DNA of 64,000 nucleotides from Sinotaia quadrata (taxonomy: Eukaryota > Mollusca > Gastropoda > Architaenioglossa > Viviparidae). Under the pieces are notes generated by a model, which saw nothing but the letters and a program-made list of their open reading frames with translations, had not been told where the DNA came from and did no database searches. A program made the position numbers and the translations under genes. Positions 48,501 through 60,610 of this stretch are shown here, one piece after another. The stretch lies in contig CM054181.1 of the NCBI GenBank assembly GCA_028829895.1, positions 28,914,357 through 28,978,356 of the forward strand, written 5' to 3'. The first letter of the stretch is position 1. Each line of letters begins with the position of its first letter.

Positions 48501-51247
48501 AGAGATAAACAATATAATTGTGTACATAAGCTGATTTAGGTGTTGTCTCAATAACCTTTCATGCACTTTTGTAACAAAATCACAAGTTATTGCTCACATC
48601 AATTCCATGTGTTTCCCTCCTCACGTTGTAGACCACTGACTTTCTGCTATTCTCTCAAGGCCATCTGGTGCTCTGCTGTAATACCTCCCTCAAGCAGAAC
48701 GACAATTGTAACAATTTCCAGTAACCTCCTAGTACCAGAAATTGCTCTATTTAGTCTCCATACTTTACCACCATACATCAGTTGAGTGCAGTGTATTCCT
48801 TATACTTACATTCTGCAGCAGACACCTCCCGCATCTATCATGGTAGTAGTGGTCTGTAATCAGTGAAGGCTGCTTTTTCCCTGTAAAAATATAATCATGG
48901 AACAAACGCTAAGCCTCCAGATCATTCCTTTTTAACTCCATTCTTTCTTATGTTCGTGTCTCAAATTACAGTTTTCTGCAACAGTATTTATTAGCCCTAT
49001 ACAACCATACCAGCATAATAGTTTTATGAGTGGGTTCACTAGAAACAATGTCAAGTTTTTAGCATACCACATATAAGCATCATAGATCACAAATTGTAGG
49101 AAAAAGTAGTCTTCTCTCATTATATATCTCTACGTAAAACACAAAGCATAATTATAATATATCAATAGCAAAAATGCATGAATATTTCTAAACCCATTCT
49201 CTCTCAATCAGTCAGTTAACTTACCATTAAGCTAACTGCCCCTTTCAGGACCGGATTTCTTGCCATATTCAAATGGTTAGACAATGGAATTCTCTTCAGC
49301 ATGTAAACTTTTGATTTCAGCCCATTGGCTAGTCTCATTCTCATACATCATAACCATTGGATCAAAAGAAATACTCATCCAGTTGAAACTAGCTTGCATT
49401 GCATGAACAATTTCTATCATATTCTCAACTCGAGTGTTTACTCCAACTCTGACACTTACAAAAATATCATAAGGAGTGCCCAAGTTCGGGTCACTTTTTC
49501 AATTGAACAATTTATATATCATTTGAGTTTGGAAATAGGGGTAGGCAAATTTACCTTACAACATTCTTTTGTTGCTTGCTTTTGGTTTGGTTTTAGTTGA
49601 AATTCTAAGACAGGCGTTCCTTTCTGTAGATCGAGCAAGTACACCTCAAAGAGCTGTGTGATAGTTCATATCACTATATTCAATACAACTCTCGACCTTG
49701 TGACATTTTCTTGTCAATTTGGCAAGCCATACTGTATCGAATGTAAAGGGTTAATTGGCAAGCCATATCTTTTACGAATGTAAAGAGTTAACATTTTCGT
49801 TTCTTTATATATCACTATACGTTATAAACCACCAACTACTGCACTACAACTCTTTAAATAACGAGATATTGAACAAAAGCTCTATAAATCACCATAATGT
49901 GAACGGAAGCCCTATTTATGCTACAAGATGTTGCACTCAACTCTAAACAAACCATTAGACATTTTCCTGTTGAGGTGTTTAGTATAGAACACTATACAGT
50001 CAGCCTTTAGACACAGAAGCAGATGCTCACCAATTTAGTTTCACAGCCTGCAAGGCTCCATTCGTATCTAAGTCATCTGACAAGATGTATGTATTTTGAT
50101 TTGAATTAAATAAACAGTGTATACTCTTGATATAAATCAGACTATAAGTAATGATTTGATACTATAACGTAGCTCGACAATATTAGTTGGACAGATATAA
50201 CATCTTTTTTAATTTTAGTATAATTTACATTGCTATGTACATTTCAAATACACACAAAACACTCTGTATTAAGTGTGTATATATATGTGTGCAAGCGCAC
50301 AATTTAAAATCAAGCGGGGTGGGTTGGTAAATAATCTGTTAGTGCTAGAGAGCCTACATGATCGCTGGCATTCACATTAAGGAAGGTAATCTGTTTTATG
50401 TGCATTTATTATGTGGCTTCATAGCAGCCTTTGAAACTTTGCTTTTAAACCAAGGATCTTTGCGGTCATACAGACATTCAGTACAAACGGACAGACATTC
50501 AATATAAACTGACAGACATTTTGCACCAGCATGCAGAATAAGATACTCTGATTGGCAGATGACCAAAACATAGATCGATCGATCAATCGATAGATAGATA
50601 GATATATAGATATAGATGGATGGACATATACAAAGAGAGATACATAGAGAGAGAGAGACAGTCAGTAGACCATTTTTGTATGACTAGTTGAGATATGTTT
50701 TGACTGATGGGTTATGTATGCTGAGATACATTTTTTCTGACAGAATGGCAGACTTACTGACGGAATAATTAATGGTTCATTTAATTAATAGTTTTTATTA
50801 ATTTAATAAAATGTGTAACATGTATTCGTTTTCTCCAATATTCATTTATTTTATTATAAACTAATAATTTCTTTAATTTTGTTTTACTTAATATTTGTGA
50901 CAATCTTTGCAGTTGTTAGAACAAACTGTCTTTACTAGTTTAAAAATGGATATTTGCATTCTGGGACCAAAGGTTTCCTACCATATCTAGATACACTGGA
51001 AGGGTAAAATATACGAGATTGACAATCTAACACAGTAAGCATAGTGAACATTCTAATCCAGTGTTTAAATGTTTCCATCATATATCGCCTGATAGCACTG
51101 TAAAGCAATACCTTTTCAACAACTCTTAAAATAAATTGTCTTTTTGTTTTTCAGGGTAGCTTATTAGGTGACTGCCTTGCCGCAACCTTTTGTTGTCCGT
51201 GTGTTATGTGCCAACTGTCGCGAGAGATGGACGCTATGGAGATGTAA
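42407..51247 (+). CDS. PLAC8-family Cys-rich protein, gene C (113 aa, 3 coding exons)
   Basis: Join 42407-42515, 46564-46703, 51155-51247. Joined, 113 aa. Seen: MAVTKQPAKNNLRL start, REWTTGL at residues 21-27, FGCLSDTSD at the exon end, FLFACCCLGCYACRVTSRMDEC in exon 2, AMRTKLRIMGGIK, then GSLLGDC and CCPCVMCQLSREM before TAA. The codon spanning intron 1 is TTT (Phe) where A and B have TGC (Cys). A second, in-frame donor 69 nt downstream of the exon 2 donor would give a 136-aa form with the AMRTKLRIMGGIK module repeated as IALRTKLRIMGGIK. Gene C is the 5' member of the recent segmental duplication; its near-identical partner is gene D. Confidence 0.93.
42516..43110 (+). repeat. donor-like minisatellite in intron 1 of gene C
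   Basis: About twelve units of about 50 bp with aatagctgtgagtacaggtg and tactacgttt. At least six units keep a perfect GTGAGTA. The first unit is continuous with the real donor GACT|GTGAGT. Gene B has only one such unit here: its flanks (gctgaacattaacactttca, tgctagacacag) match the sequence following the C array (ctgacattaagcattaatac, caatgctggacacag). Confidence 0.88.
43330..43985. repeat. two adjacent minisatellites in intron 1 of C
   Basis: 43,330-43,770: about ten units (about 42 bp) of aaacaataaaatatagacca and cgactgaaatacaacaacat. 43,770-43,985: 40-bp units of actttaatacagcaacactc and aaaataaagtattcatcat. Both recur at 61,620-62,165. Confidence 0.93.
44866..45380 (+). repeat. 40-bp minisatellite, GTGAGT in every unit (13 copies)
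   Basis: Thirteen units of ttttgttggccatctgtgag and tctagttgtgcttttcttga, almost without variation. Gene D has five units at 63,045-63,240. Every unit keeps CTGTGAGTCT, a strong donor-like string. Confidence 0.96.
45395..46050 (-). pseudogene. possible non-LTR retrotransposon ORF1 tail, copy 1
   Basis: Read on the minus strand it gives KINKLAKPKTQTPRALQGT, NTTELDSMIENITTLLEG and, in shifted frames, a hydrophilic Lys/Pro-rich region. The ALQGT...ELDxMIxxITxLL pattern resembles the segment after the zinc knuckles in Jockey/CR1-type ORF1 proteins. Frames are broken and no endonuclease or RT is nearby. The paralogous copy is at 63,240-63,900. Confidence 0.35.
46564..46703 (+). CDS. gene C coding exon 2
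   Basis: 140 nt. The acceptor is ggattctgtttgcag|TT and the donor is ATCAAG|GTAATT. An alternative donor with the same sequence follows at 46,772/46,773. Confidence 0.92.
46704..46772 (+). CDS. optional 69-nt extension of gene C exon 2
   Basis: This segment duplicates the end of exon 2 plus the first intron bases: gtaattgtttcatgtccttt, then a copy of gatcgc(c/t)..gcgtaccaaact and atcatgggtggtatcaag, again followed by GTAATTGTTT. It is in frame (23 codons, no stop), so use of the second donor would insert VIVSCPFTM plus a second RTKLRIMGGIK module. Whether it is ever spliced in is unknown. Confidence 0.45.
47670..48170. repeat. minisatellite, 50-bp unit
   Basis: About ten units of acattgaacaagaaaagaac, acattgaattcatgggtgtt and aaacaaatag, in intron 2 of C. 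Confidence 0.95.
48230..49560 (+). repeat. interspersed repeat R1, copy 4 (intron 2 of C)
   Basis: The most complete copy by eye: from gacgctaatgccacctcgtt through gttattagagataaac, aatataatcatggaaca, atatcaatagcaaaaatgca, to agtgcccaagttcgggtcac and gtaggcaaattta. Confidence 0.75.
49560..51150. other. 3' half of intron 2 of gene C
   Basis: AT-rich. Contains a small GATA/GATC tract near 50,570-50,612. Parts of 50,650-51,150 align loosely with 34,350-34,870 of gene B (ttttgactga, aataacta, attaatttaata), consistent with a shared ancestral intron. No other gene seen. Confidence 0.5.
51155..51247 (+). CDS. gene C coding exon 3
   Basis: 93 nt. The acceptor is ctttttgtttttcag|GGTAGC. Encodes GSLLGDC to DAMEM, then TAA. 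Confidence 0.92.
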   Translation, partial: GSLLGDCLAATFCCPCVMCQLSREMDAMEM

Positions 51248-51594
51248 TTACCAACATAGATCTATGCACGTTGGCACCAGAATCTTTTCAGAAACTGTTT
51301 ATTTTTTTTAAATAAGAAAAATGTCTTAGAATATTATAGGGAATTGATTTTATTCTCTGCGAAAGACCATAGATCTGATTTTGTTAGGAATGAAACGGGA
51401 AATAACCTTAAAGAATTTAGCTAGCAACAAAACCACAAACACATCAATAGAGCTTATAAATTATAAGCTTAAACAAAACGGTAGCAGTATAAGGATTAAT
51501 ATTTATTTGGAAATGTGTTTAATAATTATAGAAACATAGAAGATAATAAAAATTAATTATTAAAGAAATAGATTCCTGAGGGAAATAAATCTTT

Positions 51595-51600
51595 AATAAA
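51595..51600 (+). terminator. possible poly(A) signal AATAAA, gene C
   Basis: Two AATAAA strings at 51,584 and 51,595, about 340 nt after the stop codon. Which one is used cannot be told. Confidence 0.4.
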
Positions 51601-51609
51601 AGCCAAACA

Positions 51610-52550
51610 AAATGACAGAATTTAAAATGTTTTTGTCATGTTTGTATTCCGGCCGGTACACCAGTCACCTGCATGCAACAATTTACGAAAAATAAATCAC
51701 AATAAAAATATCATAATTTTTTATGAGTAGTTTGTTGACACCCTCCCCACCCAACAACTATGTAGATTCTATTGAAATGTTATGTGTTCTAATTTTAAAA
51801 ATAATATAAATGAATGAACGTTTCGAATGCTTTTCTAAGCAGTGAATTAAATCTAGGGAACGTTTATACAAATCCACTTGGCCAGCACGAAGAATGTAAT
51901 TCTTCTCATCATAATTAAACAGTAAAAATTGCATAATGATATTTTTAGTTTGTTCCGAAAGTAATCAAAGTCCAGTTAATTGTGCACAGCAGAGTGACAG
52001 AACCACATCATGGCATTTGTTGTACTGTGGCTAAGATATTTTCTTCATATATATATGTGGCTCTTGTGTTTTGTCAGTAGGTCATTGAACTTCAAGTGTT
52101 GGTGTTTTGAATTATAGATAAAGCACTAAAGTTGTTTCAGTAACAATAATGTAAAAGTGTGACTTAAGGAAGTTTGTCCATTTTTAATACTGAGTGACAC
52201 ACCCATTACAGATGAAAATATGTAATCACTTAAGTCCTGGAAGCAACTGACTTCGTTCTGTATATAGTCATCCATCATTTTAAAACTTCAACTCATCTGT
52301 CAAAATATTACAACTGAGCACTTGCAACATGACAAACTTTCGGTTTGAACTGGCAGAAAAAACCCGGTGTCGCAAAAGCATTTGAAATAAACACAAATAG
52401 TTCATATTTTAGTTTGCTCTATGGCTGGAGAGGTTGGGGTCGGAACGTGGCTTCCCTTATATTTGTCTAAAGGAGTTAAGCATCCATCAATACAAAATGT
52501 CAGGATTCTTTCTCCTTGTAACCGTGAATCATACGAAGAACCCATTGTAT
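51610..52550. other. intergenic downstream of gene C
   Basis: No gene or repeat recognised apart from AT-rich sequence. Confidence 0.4.
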
Positions 52551-52554
52551 ATAC

Positions 52555-52902
52555 AGCCTACGTGTGGAGGCGCCTGGGGGATGAAGGTAGGTCCTGAACT
52601 CTAATGTTCATCTCTGAGACACAACTTGTCTCCATGCAAAATTTACGTTTTCTGGCTTTCTCCTTCTTGTCGTGAATCATATGAAAACCAAAATGTTGAT
52701 GTTTGGGGGGCCTGGCAATTAGAGCGATCGCTGAACTCACTATGTCTGTCCCTGGGCCAAACCATATCTTCTTGCAAAGTTTCAACTTCCCTCGCAATAA
52801 TAGCTCACCTTACATGTATGTCATTTCAGGGTGGGGCCTTCCTAGCTAAGAGTGGTGTGGATTCTGATTCCAGTATGTCCGTTCTGTGACGTGCGCGCGC
52901 GC

Positions 52903-52955
<53 letters not shown>

Positions 52956-53010
52956 GAGTAATCTAATCCTCCATGCAAAATTTCAGCTTATCTCCTCTCT
53001 CCATGCATTC
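52555..53010. repeat. degenerate about 170-bp repeat with a GC/GT dinucleotide tract
   Basis: Phrases such as ctccatgcaaaatttacg, tcttgcaaagtttcaac and ctccatgcaaaatttcagc recur at intervals with gtcgtgaatcatatgaaaac. This resembles internal sequence of a non-coding interspersed repeat. (CG)n passing to (GT)n occupies 52,892-52,951, a potential Z-DNA tract. Confidence 0.5.
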
Positions 53011-53221
53011 TGGAATCAAGAATAATTTTGTATGTTTGGAATTTTCAAAGAAATGTTTAATTTTAATTCAGAATTTTATGATAACATGTTTATTTGTAGT
53101 GATTGTAAGTGAGTTGAAAGAGAGGCAGAAAGATGGATATAAACAGGTTTTCTACAAAAGTGAGTGAAATCTGAGCTCTATGATGTAATCAGCTGAGAGT
53201 AAAAGTAGTGTCGATGCGAGC

Positions 53222-53365
53222 ATTGCTATTATTGGTCTGAGTCGTTAGCTAGGGATTAACAGGTGGCATTGCTATTATTGGTCTGAGTCGTTAGCTAGGG
53301 ATTAACAGGTGGCATGGTTATTATTGGTCTGAGTCGTTAGCTAGGGATTAACAGGTGGCATGGTT
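53222..53365. repeat. minisatellite, about 46 bp x 3
   Basis: Units of attgctattattggtctgag and tcgttagctagggattaac. Confidence 0.92.
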
Positions 53366-53539
53366 ATTGATATGCGGGCATCTGAAGCTATTTTTAAAGG
53401 ATTAATTTGTATCTTCCTCTGACTAAAAGATTATGTTATGTAAATGTCAAGAGAGATCACTTGAACTCTCCATTCTACGAAATCTGTTTAGAGTGACAAA
53501 CTTGAACGCCCTTACTCATCATAAACATTACTACTGTAG

Positions 53540-53865
53540 CTGGCAAAACAGACCAACGGGAATGCTCTACCCATCATGCAAATTACAGAAGTAACTGTCA
53601 AGAGAGACCCAACTTAATCGTTCTTACCCATCATGCAAATTACTGAAGTAACTGTCAAGAGAGACCCAACTTAATCGTTCTTACCCATCATGCAAATTAC
53701 TGAAGTAACTGTCAAGAGAGACCCAACTTAATCGTTCTTACCCATCATGCAAATTACTGAAGTAACTGTCAAGAGAGACCCAACTTAATCGTTCTTACCC
53801 ATCATGCAAATTACTGAAGTAACTGTCAAGAGAGACCCAACTTAATCGTTCTTACCCATCATGCG
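53540..53865. repeat. minisatellite, 57-bp unit
   Basis: About six nearly identical units of acccatcatgcaaattactg, aagtaactgtcaagagagac and ccaacttaatcgttctt. Confidence 0.95.
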
Positions 53866-53929
53866 AAGTATAGCACAGAGTGACGACAAGGAATCATTAG
53901 GAGAGCGGTGTTACAAAAGTGATAAAAAA

Positions 53930-54083
53930 AATCTATTATCTAAATATGATAAATATAAACATCAGTTACCTAGCCATGATAAGTATATAAAACATCAATT
54001 ACCTAGCCATGATAAGTATATCAAACATCAACTACCTATCAATGATAAGTACATGAAACATCAATTACCTAGCCATGATAAGT
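53930..54083. repeat. minisatellite related to the 37.2-kb array
   Basis: Four or five units of acctagccatgataagtata and taaaacatcaatt, the same family as 37,220-37,640. It lies downstream of C as that array lies downstream of B. Confidence 0.9.
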
Positions 54084-55359
54084 GAGCTTCACTGAACCGC
54101 TACAATTAAGTTAAACGAAAGAGGAATTGTGGCCCTTGTCTTCCTTGGTTGTTCCTAGAGCAAAGAAACAATAAAAATTGAACAGTTTACTAGGGATACT
54201 TTGGACAAATCGATCAACGAAGAGAGACTTAAGAAAAAACACGTGTAGATAAATTATGCCTAATCATTACTTTTTCTTTTCTTTAAATTAAAGTTTTATT
54301 GTTAATTGTTCACACTTCATAGTCTTATTTAATGTTAAATGTAGCTGTTGATGTACTGTAAATTTGCGTCACCATTGTAGTGTAGTGTCTCTTGTAAGTT
54401 AGCGTCATTGTTGTATATTGTTATTAGTTTCTGCAGTTATTCTGCTGGGGGCTGAGAGTCAAGTAAATAGGTCAGATCGTTGCCCCATAAGAAGTCTTGT
54501 TGTTTGTATCGGCATTCGCAGATGGATTAGTGCGCCAGCTGAAATAGATCTGAGCTAATCAGCATTAATACGAATCAACCCAAGCAGCATAAAACACCTA
54601 GTAATGATAAGTTATAAAACACCTATTTTCTAGTATGATAAGTACATAAAACCCCTATTAAATAGCTATGATAGACGCGACAATAATCACAGATGAAAAC
54701 AACAATACACGTGATCACCCCCCTGTAATAATTACACCAACATGGAACCTAGCATGAGGGAACGTGTGGAAAATGTAAATGCGCAGTGGTGATGTTATTA
54801 CTCACTTTATTCATGAAGATAATTAAAATATGGACGAATAACGTCTCAGAAGCAATAGCAAAAGTGGCAGGTGAAGCATTCCCAATAATAATAAAAAAAC
54901 AAACAAATACATAAACACTAGCCACCTCTTGGCGGAATCAACAATTAGAAAGAACAACAAATAAGAAAACAGGCATTAAGAATACACAGAACAAACCCAG
55001 GCAATGAAACATGAATAATTACATACCCCAAAATAAAAATACAATACAAAAACTAACACAAGAGGCTATATAATAGCCCGACACATAACATACAGTAATA
55101 GAACAGGGGAAATAATGTAGGGGAAAATGTAATCAAATCATGGGTAAAAGTATTACAATACCACAAATGCCCGTTGAAATAAAAAAAAAACTATAATAAA
55201 GCTCTGTCAATTTCAGACTTAGAAAAGACAGAGATGTTAGTCAATTCGAAAACATTGCTAATCACATAAGTCAAATAAAGCGTCTCATAAATAAATCCTG
55301 AAGAAAACCTAAAAATATTAGAAAAACAAAGAAACATTAAACAGTTACAAAGTGTGACG

Positions 55360-56021
55360 CTGACTCCACTTAGTTAATGGATATGATTATTATTAATTAA
55401 AAGTAATCCAAAACTAATTACAAACAATGAGAATCATAATTTATTTTATTAATGATCCTTCATGAGACACCTTGTCTCTCTCATTTGGCGGATATACGGG
55501 TGCTGCTTTGTTTTTATAGGTGGAAAACTTCTTACCAAAAGAGAAGACAATATTAAATCAACAATCAAATATATATATATATATATGACAAATACAATGA
55601 CAAGATTACGTGACATCAATATTTCCAGAAAAGCACATTCGAATAATTCTATATTCACAGTCCTTTATCCATGAAAATACAATTCAATAATTTAATACAA
55701 ATTACAGAATAGTTCTTAAAAGAGAGCAGAAATAGAGTTATTAGAGATAGGCAATAATAGTCTTTACATAACCTGCATTAGGCAAGGTCTTAATAGTCCT
55801 TCATGCACTTTGCAACAGTGTCACAAGTTTATTGTTTAGTTCAATTATCACAAACGTCTCTCTGCACATTGAAAACAGATTCACAGCTTGTTCTCTCGAC
55901 CTGGACTTTTTACTCTCAGTAATTGTAGTAATATCTAGTACTTCCCATACCAGAAATTTTCTTGATGTAGTCAGCATCCTTTGCCACCGTAGATCAAAAG
56001 AGTTAGTATATTCCTTTACAC

Positions 56022-56099
<78 letters not shown>

Positions 56100-56650
56100 T
56101 AGCAGATAATATCCGCATCTAGTCTGCTCATAGTGGTTGGCGAGAAAATAGAAAATCTAAAATAGAATAGGCTGCTTGCCCTGAAAAATATAATCAAGGA
56201 CCAACACTAAGTTTCCAGTTTATTGTTTATAACTCCATTCTTTTTTATATTCCAGTCTCAACTTAAAATTTCCTGCATCAATATTTGTTAGCCTGATAAT
56301 GAACACATATTAATATATACAGTATATCAAAACAATGTCAAGTGATTAGTATACAATATATGAGCAGCTGAGTTCAAACATTAGTAGAAATAATAGTCTA
56401 CTCACATAATACATCTTATTAAAACACAAGTATACATATCAATAGCAAAATGCACGAAATATTTTTAAGTCTATTCACTCTGAAGCAGTCATTTAACTCA
56501 CCATCAACTAATGGCTGCCTTTCAAAACTGGATTTCTTTTGCCACTTCAAATTCAATCGATCAGATAATAGATTTCTCTATAGCAGGTAAACTTTTAGAT
56601 CTCAGCCCATTTGGCTGGCCTCTGTTAGTCGAAGACATAAAACCTTGCCC
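55360..56650 (+). repeat. interspersed repeat R1, copy 5
   Basis: The left part duplicates copy 3 (segmental duplication). The right part, 56,160-56,650, matches the right half of copies 1 and 4 (aatataatcaaggaccaac, tatcaatagcaaaatgcac) and is absent from copy 3. Includes a (CA)n tract at 56,024-56,097. Confidence 0.7.
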
Positions 56651-56756
56651 TGATTCACATCAATAAATATTAAAAAGAAAATGGAAAGGAATAAAATGTA
56701 GATATAGGAAATGTAAAGAAAAGTCTGCTGCAAGCACACACGTTCAAAATAGCTAT

Positions 56757-57235
56757 TCACATCACCGATAATCCAAATCCGATGATTTGTTACATCACAG
56801 AGAAGTGGTTTATTTAAATTAAACGTATTTGTTTTACTCTAATAATCTGATCTTGGCCTTGAAACCATGGTCAAACGGAAGGACAAGTGGAAATCCAAAT
56901 CAAATGATTTGTTACATCACAGAGAAGTGGGTTATTTAAATTAAATGTATTTGTTTTACTCTAATAATCTGATCTTGGCCTTGAAACCATGGTCAAATGG
57001 AAAGACAAGCATAAATCCAACCAGCCAATTGTTGTAAACATGCCTAGGTGTAGGAAGGTAGCCTTGACCCTAAGTATACATGCATGAAGGTGTAGGGGTG
57101 GGGGTATCTCTGATGCTGAGCATTTCAATGAAAGAACGACTCGGAAATCCGATGGTAACGTAGTGTAGATGTGAATGAGTGAGTAGGGGAAGCATCCTTG
57201 GCCCCTAAGGTCATGGCCAGTCTTTAAATGGAGAC
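56757..57235 (+). repeat. interspersed repeat R2 with an internal 127-bp direct duplication
   Basis: A unit with atgatttgttacatcacaga, ctctaataatctgatcttgg and aaaccatggtcaaa occurs twice (about 56,770-56,890 and 56,895-57,010). The stretch 56,865-57,235 is homologous to the minus strand of 7600-8610 with the hAT element removed. Confidence 0.75.
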
Positions 57236-57574
57236 AGTTTAATCACAAGTGCTTTCTCTCAACCATGGCACATCTCGATGTGTAGCGGGAAAGCCCAGTC
57301 TAAATTGTAGAAATAGTTTGAGATCTGTATGACCGTATAAACTAGGAAGGGCTTTATTAAAAGGAAAAAAGGGTGAATGTGATTGTGTAGGAAATTCAAG
57401 AGCTACTGTACAGATAATGTTTCTGATCATTTCAGCTTTGATGAGCAAGAAAAGGTATGTGTTGAGCTTCATGAAATTTTATGATTAATATTTTGTGTAA
57501 AGTGTAGGCAAGATAAATTGTCATGAATAATTAATCCAAGTTTTATTCCAGCCTAGTAAGATTGTGCTCAGAGA

Positions 57575-58020
57575 AATACAAGAACTTGCATTTACGCACA
57601 AAAGACATTTGCATGCAAGAAAGTGAATTTACGCACAAAGGATATTTGTACACAATAGCGTGCGTTTACGCACAAAGGACATTTGCACACAACAATGTAC
57701 GTTTACGCACAAAGGATATTTGCACACAAGTATGTGCGGTTATGCACAAAGGATATTTGCACACAATAATGTGAATTTACGCACAAATGGTATTTGCAGA
57801 CAATAAAGTGCGTTTACGCAATAAAAGAATCTATATTTGCACACAAGAATTTGCGTTTAAGTACAAAGAAAGTATATTTGCACACAAGAACGTTTACGCA
57901 CAAGAAATTATATGTTCACTCATGAACGTGTGTTTACGCACAAAGAAAGGATATTTGCACTCATGAACGTGTGTTTACGCACAAAGAAAGGATATTTGCA
58001 CAAAAGAAAGTGTGCTTACG
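57575..58020. repeat. minisatellite, about 37 bp (copy of the 39.5-kb array)
   Basis: The same acgcacaaaggatatttgca units. Internal unit order is close to that of 39,520-39,955, with one unit lost and one duplicated. Confidence 0.93.
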
Positions 58021-58845
58021 TGTAAGAATATATTTTTTTTATTAAAGAGTTGTGTCTTGTACAGTTTGCACTTAAGAAGTCAAATATTCACCCATCAAAA
58101 GTCTCGTTCATTTAGTGAATAAAATTATTAAAACATTCAAGCAATAAATGAGTTTAGTCAGTCACAAGAAGATTTAAATAATCAGAGTACACATTCTTCA
58201 TTTAGGTGATAGGGCATTCTTTTACAAAGGCCCCAATTTTAGGTTAGGAAAGTTATGTCACGTCATTGTACCGTGAAGAAAATGTGTCTCCATATCAATA
58301 AATCTGTTTAAAATTAATTTCCTAGAATTTATTAGAATGGTTAATCTTATAAGAGATCTTCCTAAATGCAGTTCGAAAAGAAAACAACACATTTATCTCT
58401 GTGGAATTTAATTAATAAATTTATAAAATAAAAATACTGACACATTTCATCGGGCAGATTCATACTGAGAATAGGAAAACAGATAACTGAATACAAAACA
58501 TCCAATAGTAAGACGTTCGTTGATGTGAGACAATATTTTATGCAAATACACAATAAAATGAAATTAAATACCAAAGTGAAATCTGTATTGCCAGACAAAA
58601 TTTTATTTAAAAAATTAATAGAACAACTTAAAAAAAATCTATTAAAATATTTAATGATCACTCGATGAATTAATCATTAAAAATGTTACTTACACACACT
58701 CTCTCTCACACACACACACAGATATATTATATATATATAATGTATTTAAAAACAGTTTCTTTTTGTGTTGCTGGCTTATGTGTGTCACTGACATTGTCGT
58801 AACCACTAGCCACAGACTGGCGAAACAAGGGAGGATACACGGAGA

Positions 58846-58905
58846 TTAGACTGACGTCATTCAACTTCTCTTGACGTGACGGATTTTCATACGTCATTTT
58901 TTTGT
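58846..58905 (+). promoter_or_regulatory. CRE-like conserved block upstream of gene D
   Basis: TGACGTCA at 58,852-58,859 with the same following tgacgtgacggattttcata. Confidence 0.5.
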
Positions 58906-59794
58906 AGGTATGCAATTAAATATTCATAACATTCTTCTGTTTATTTTGAAGTCCTTGGGTGTTGTCAGTTCTTGCTCCGCTCTGTGGTTCTTTCCAATGA
59001 ATTTAGGCGTTACTAATCTTATTGTCTGCCTGCGTTCGGTATACATTCATCAAGGAGCAATTATTATGAACGTTAATTAACAATATATTTCGATCTGAAG
59101 GTAATAAGGATTTTAACTACATTTACCAATAATCTTCTCGAAAATCTTCTAAGCAATAGCAATAGAACAGCCATCAAAGACTACTGATTGCAAACCTGGT
59201 TGTGTTTCTAATAATTACTCATTAAAATGTATACATTATTACTTAGCAAGTAAATGAATGTGTGTAATTATTATTATTATTTCTGTACAAGTTTATTTCC
59301 TTACGTATTTTTAATATAGCAAAGCAATAACACAAAGTTCAGCAGTTGTTATGGATTCAGTTATTTAATTATAAAAGTTTGGATGGTAAAAATTCTACGT
59401 TTATTTATTTATAGATGTAATAATTGCAATCTTTAGTTGAGAACTATTCTATATTATGATTTTATTTTTTTATTTAAAGACTTACGTTTTGTGAGTATTT
59501 CTACTTTCTTGTGTGCCTTGCTGTACTTACAATAAAAAGACGGATCTTGGAATAAATTTAGCACTAAATTATTGTTTTATTATCGATATGTTGTGATATA
59601 AATAATTTCCATTCAATTTATGTTAATCCAACTTAAAACATGATATGAAAAGTTAATACCTATTAGGAACTCTTTCAGTCTTGAGTAGAAATATGTATGT
59701 AAGGCATTATAATGATTCAGTTCAACTACATTGTTTTTCTCGTTAACATTGAAATGATTTGCAGTTAAGGTTAGAACTGGCGGGGTACATTTCA

Positions 59795-60019
59795 ATGAAA
59801 ACAGAGCGGGCGGAAGAGTCATGAATGTTCTGGCAAATGTTTGACGTAATTGACGGCCGCAAGAAATTAGATTTATCTACGAATGACATTGTTGCCTAGC
59901 AACGTGTGATCAGCAAATTACGATATAGTGTCGGCTGGAAAGGATAAATAGAATACACAGACTTCCGATTACCGTGCCCCGCAGATTTGGATACAACACG
60001 TCTATTTGCAGTTTCAAGT
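59795..60019 (+). promoter_or_regulatory. putative core promoter and 5' noncoding exon, gene D
   Basis: Near-identical to 41,575-41,799, including GTTGCCTAGCAAC at 59,891-59,903, ggataaatag, and the donor TCAAGT|GTAAGT at 60,019/60,020. One base differs in the tttgacgta(a/c)ttgacgg motif, where D has the B-like base. Confidence 0.5.
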
Positions 60020-60199
60020 GTAAGTACACATCGACAGAGCATAAATACAAATATTCTTACTGTATCTTTTACTATTATAACTTTTAAAATAGAAAACAAA
60101 ACGATAATTTTTGGCAATAATTTATGGCATTGAAATGCTTTTATCATAACTGAAGTGTCATGATATTAATGATAGAATGTCAAGCTTTATTCCAGTAAC

Positions 60200-60545
60200 A
60201 TCATTAAGAAATCCATGCATTCAGATATGCGTTTTGCACTGGGAAACAAATACCGTTACACCGTGAAGAAATCTGTTGATTTAGAAATGTTTCTCGCACT
60301 GAGAAAAGAGCAAAGTGGCATTAAATGAACGGATTCCTTAACGAAGTCACTATATATTTTTCTCAGTGCGAAAACACACTTCTTAACGAAGGCACTTTAT
60401 ATTTTCCTCACTGCAAAAACACACGTCTAAATCAACAATTTCTTAACGAAGGCACTTTATATTTTCCTCACTGCAAAAGCACACGTCTAAATCAACAATT
60501 TCTTAACGAAGTCAGTTATATTTTCCTCACTGCAAAAACACACGT
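60200..60545. repeat. bidirectional minisatellite upstream of coding exon 1 of D
   Basis: Copy of the 41,990-42,350 array with a truncated first antisense unit. Confidence 0.88.
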
Positions 60546-60610
60546 CTAAATGAATGGATTTCTTTAATTATCTGTACTTTATCAGTAGGCCGAACGTCAG
60601 AAATTAAAGC

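Noticed and set aside
52626..52889. 87-codon frame over the 52.6-kb region
   Set aside because: Lies in a degenerate repeated non-coding block with recurring atgcaaaattt phrases; no domain.
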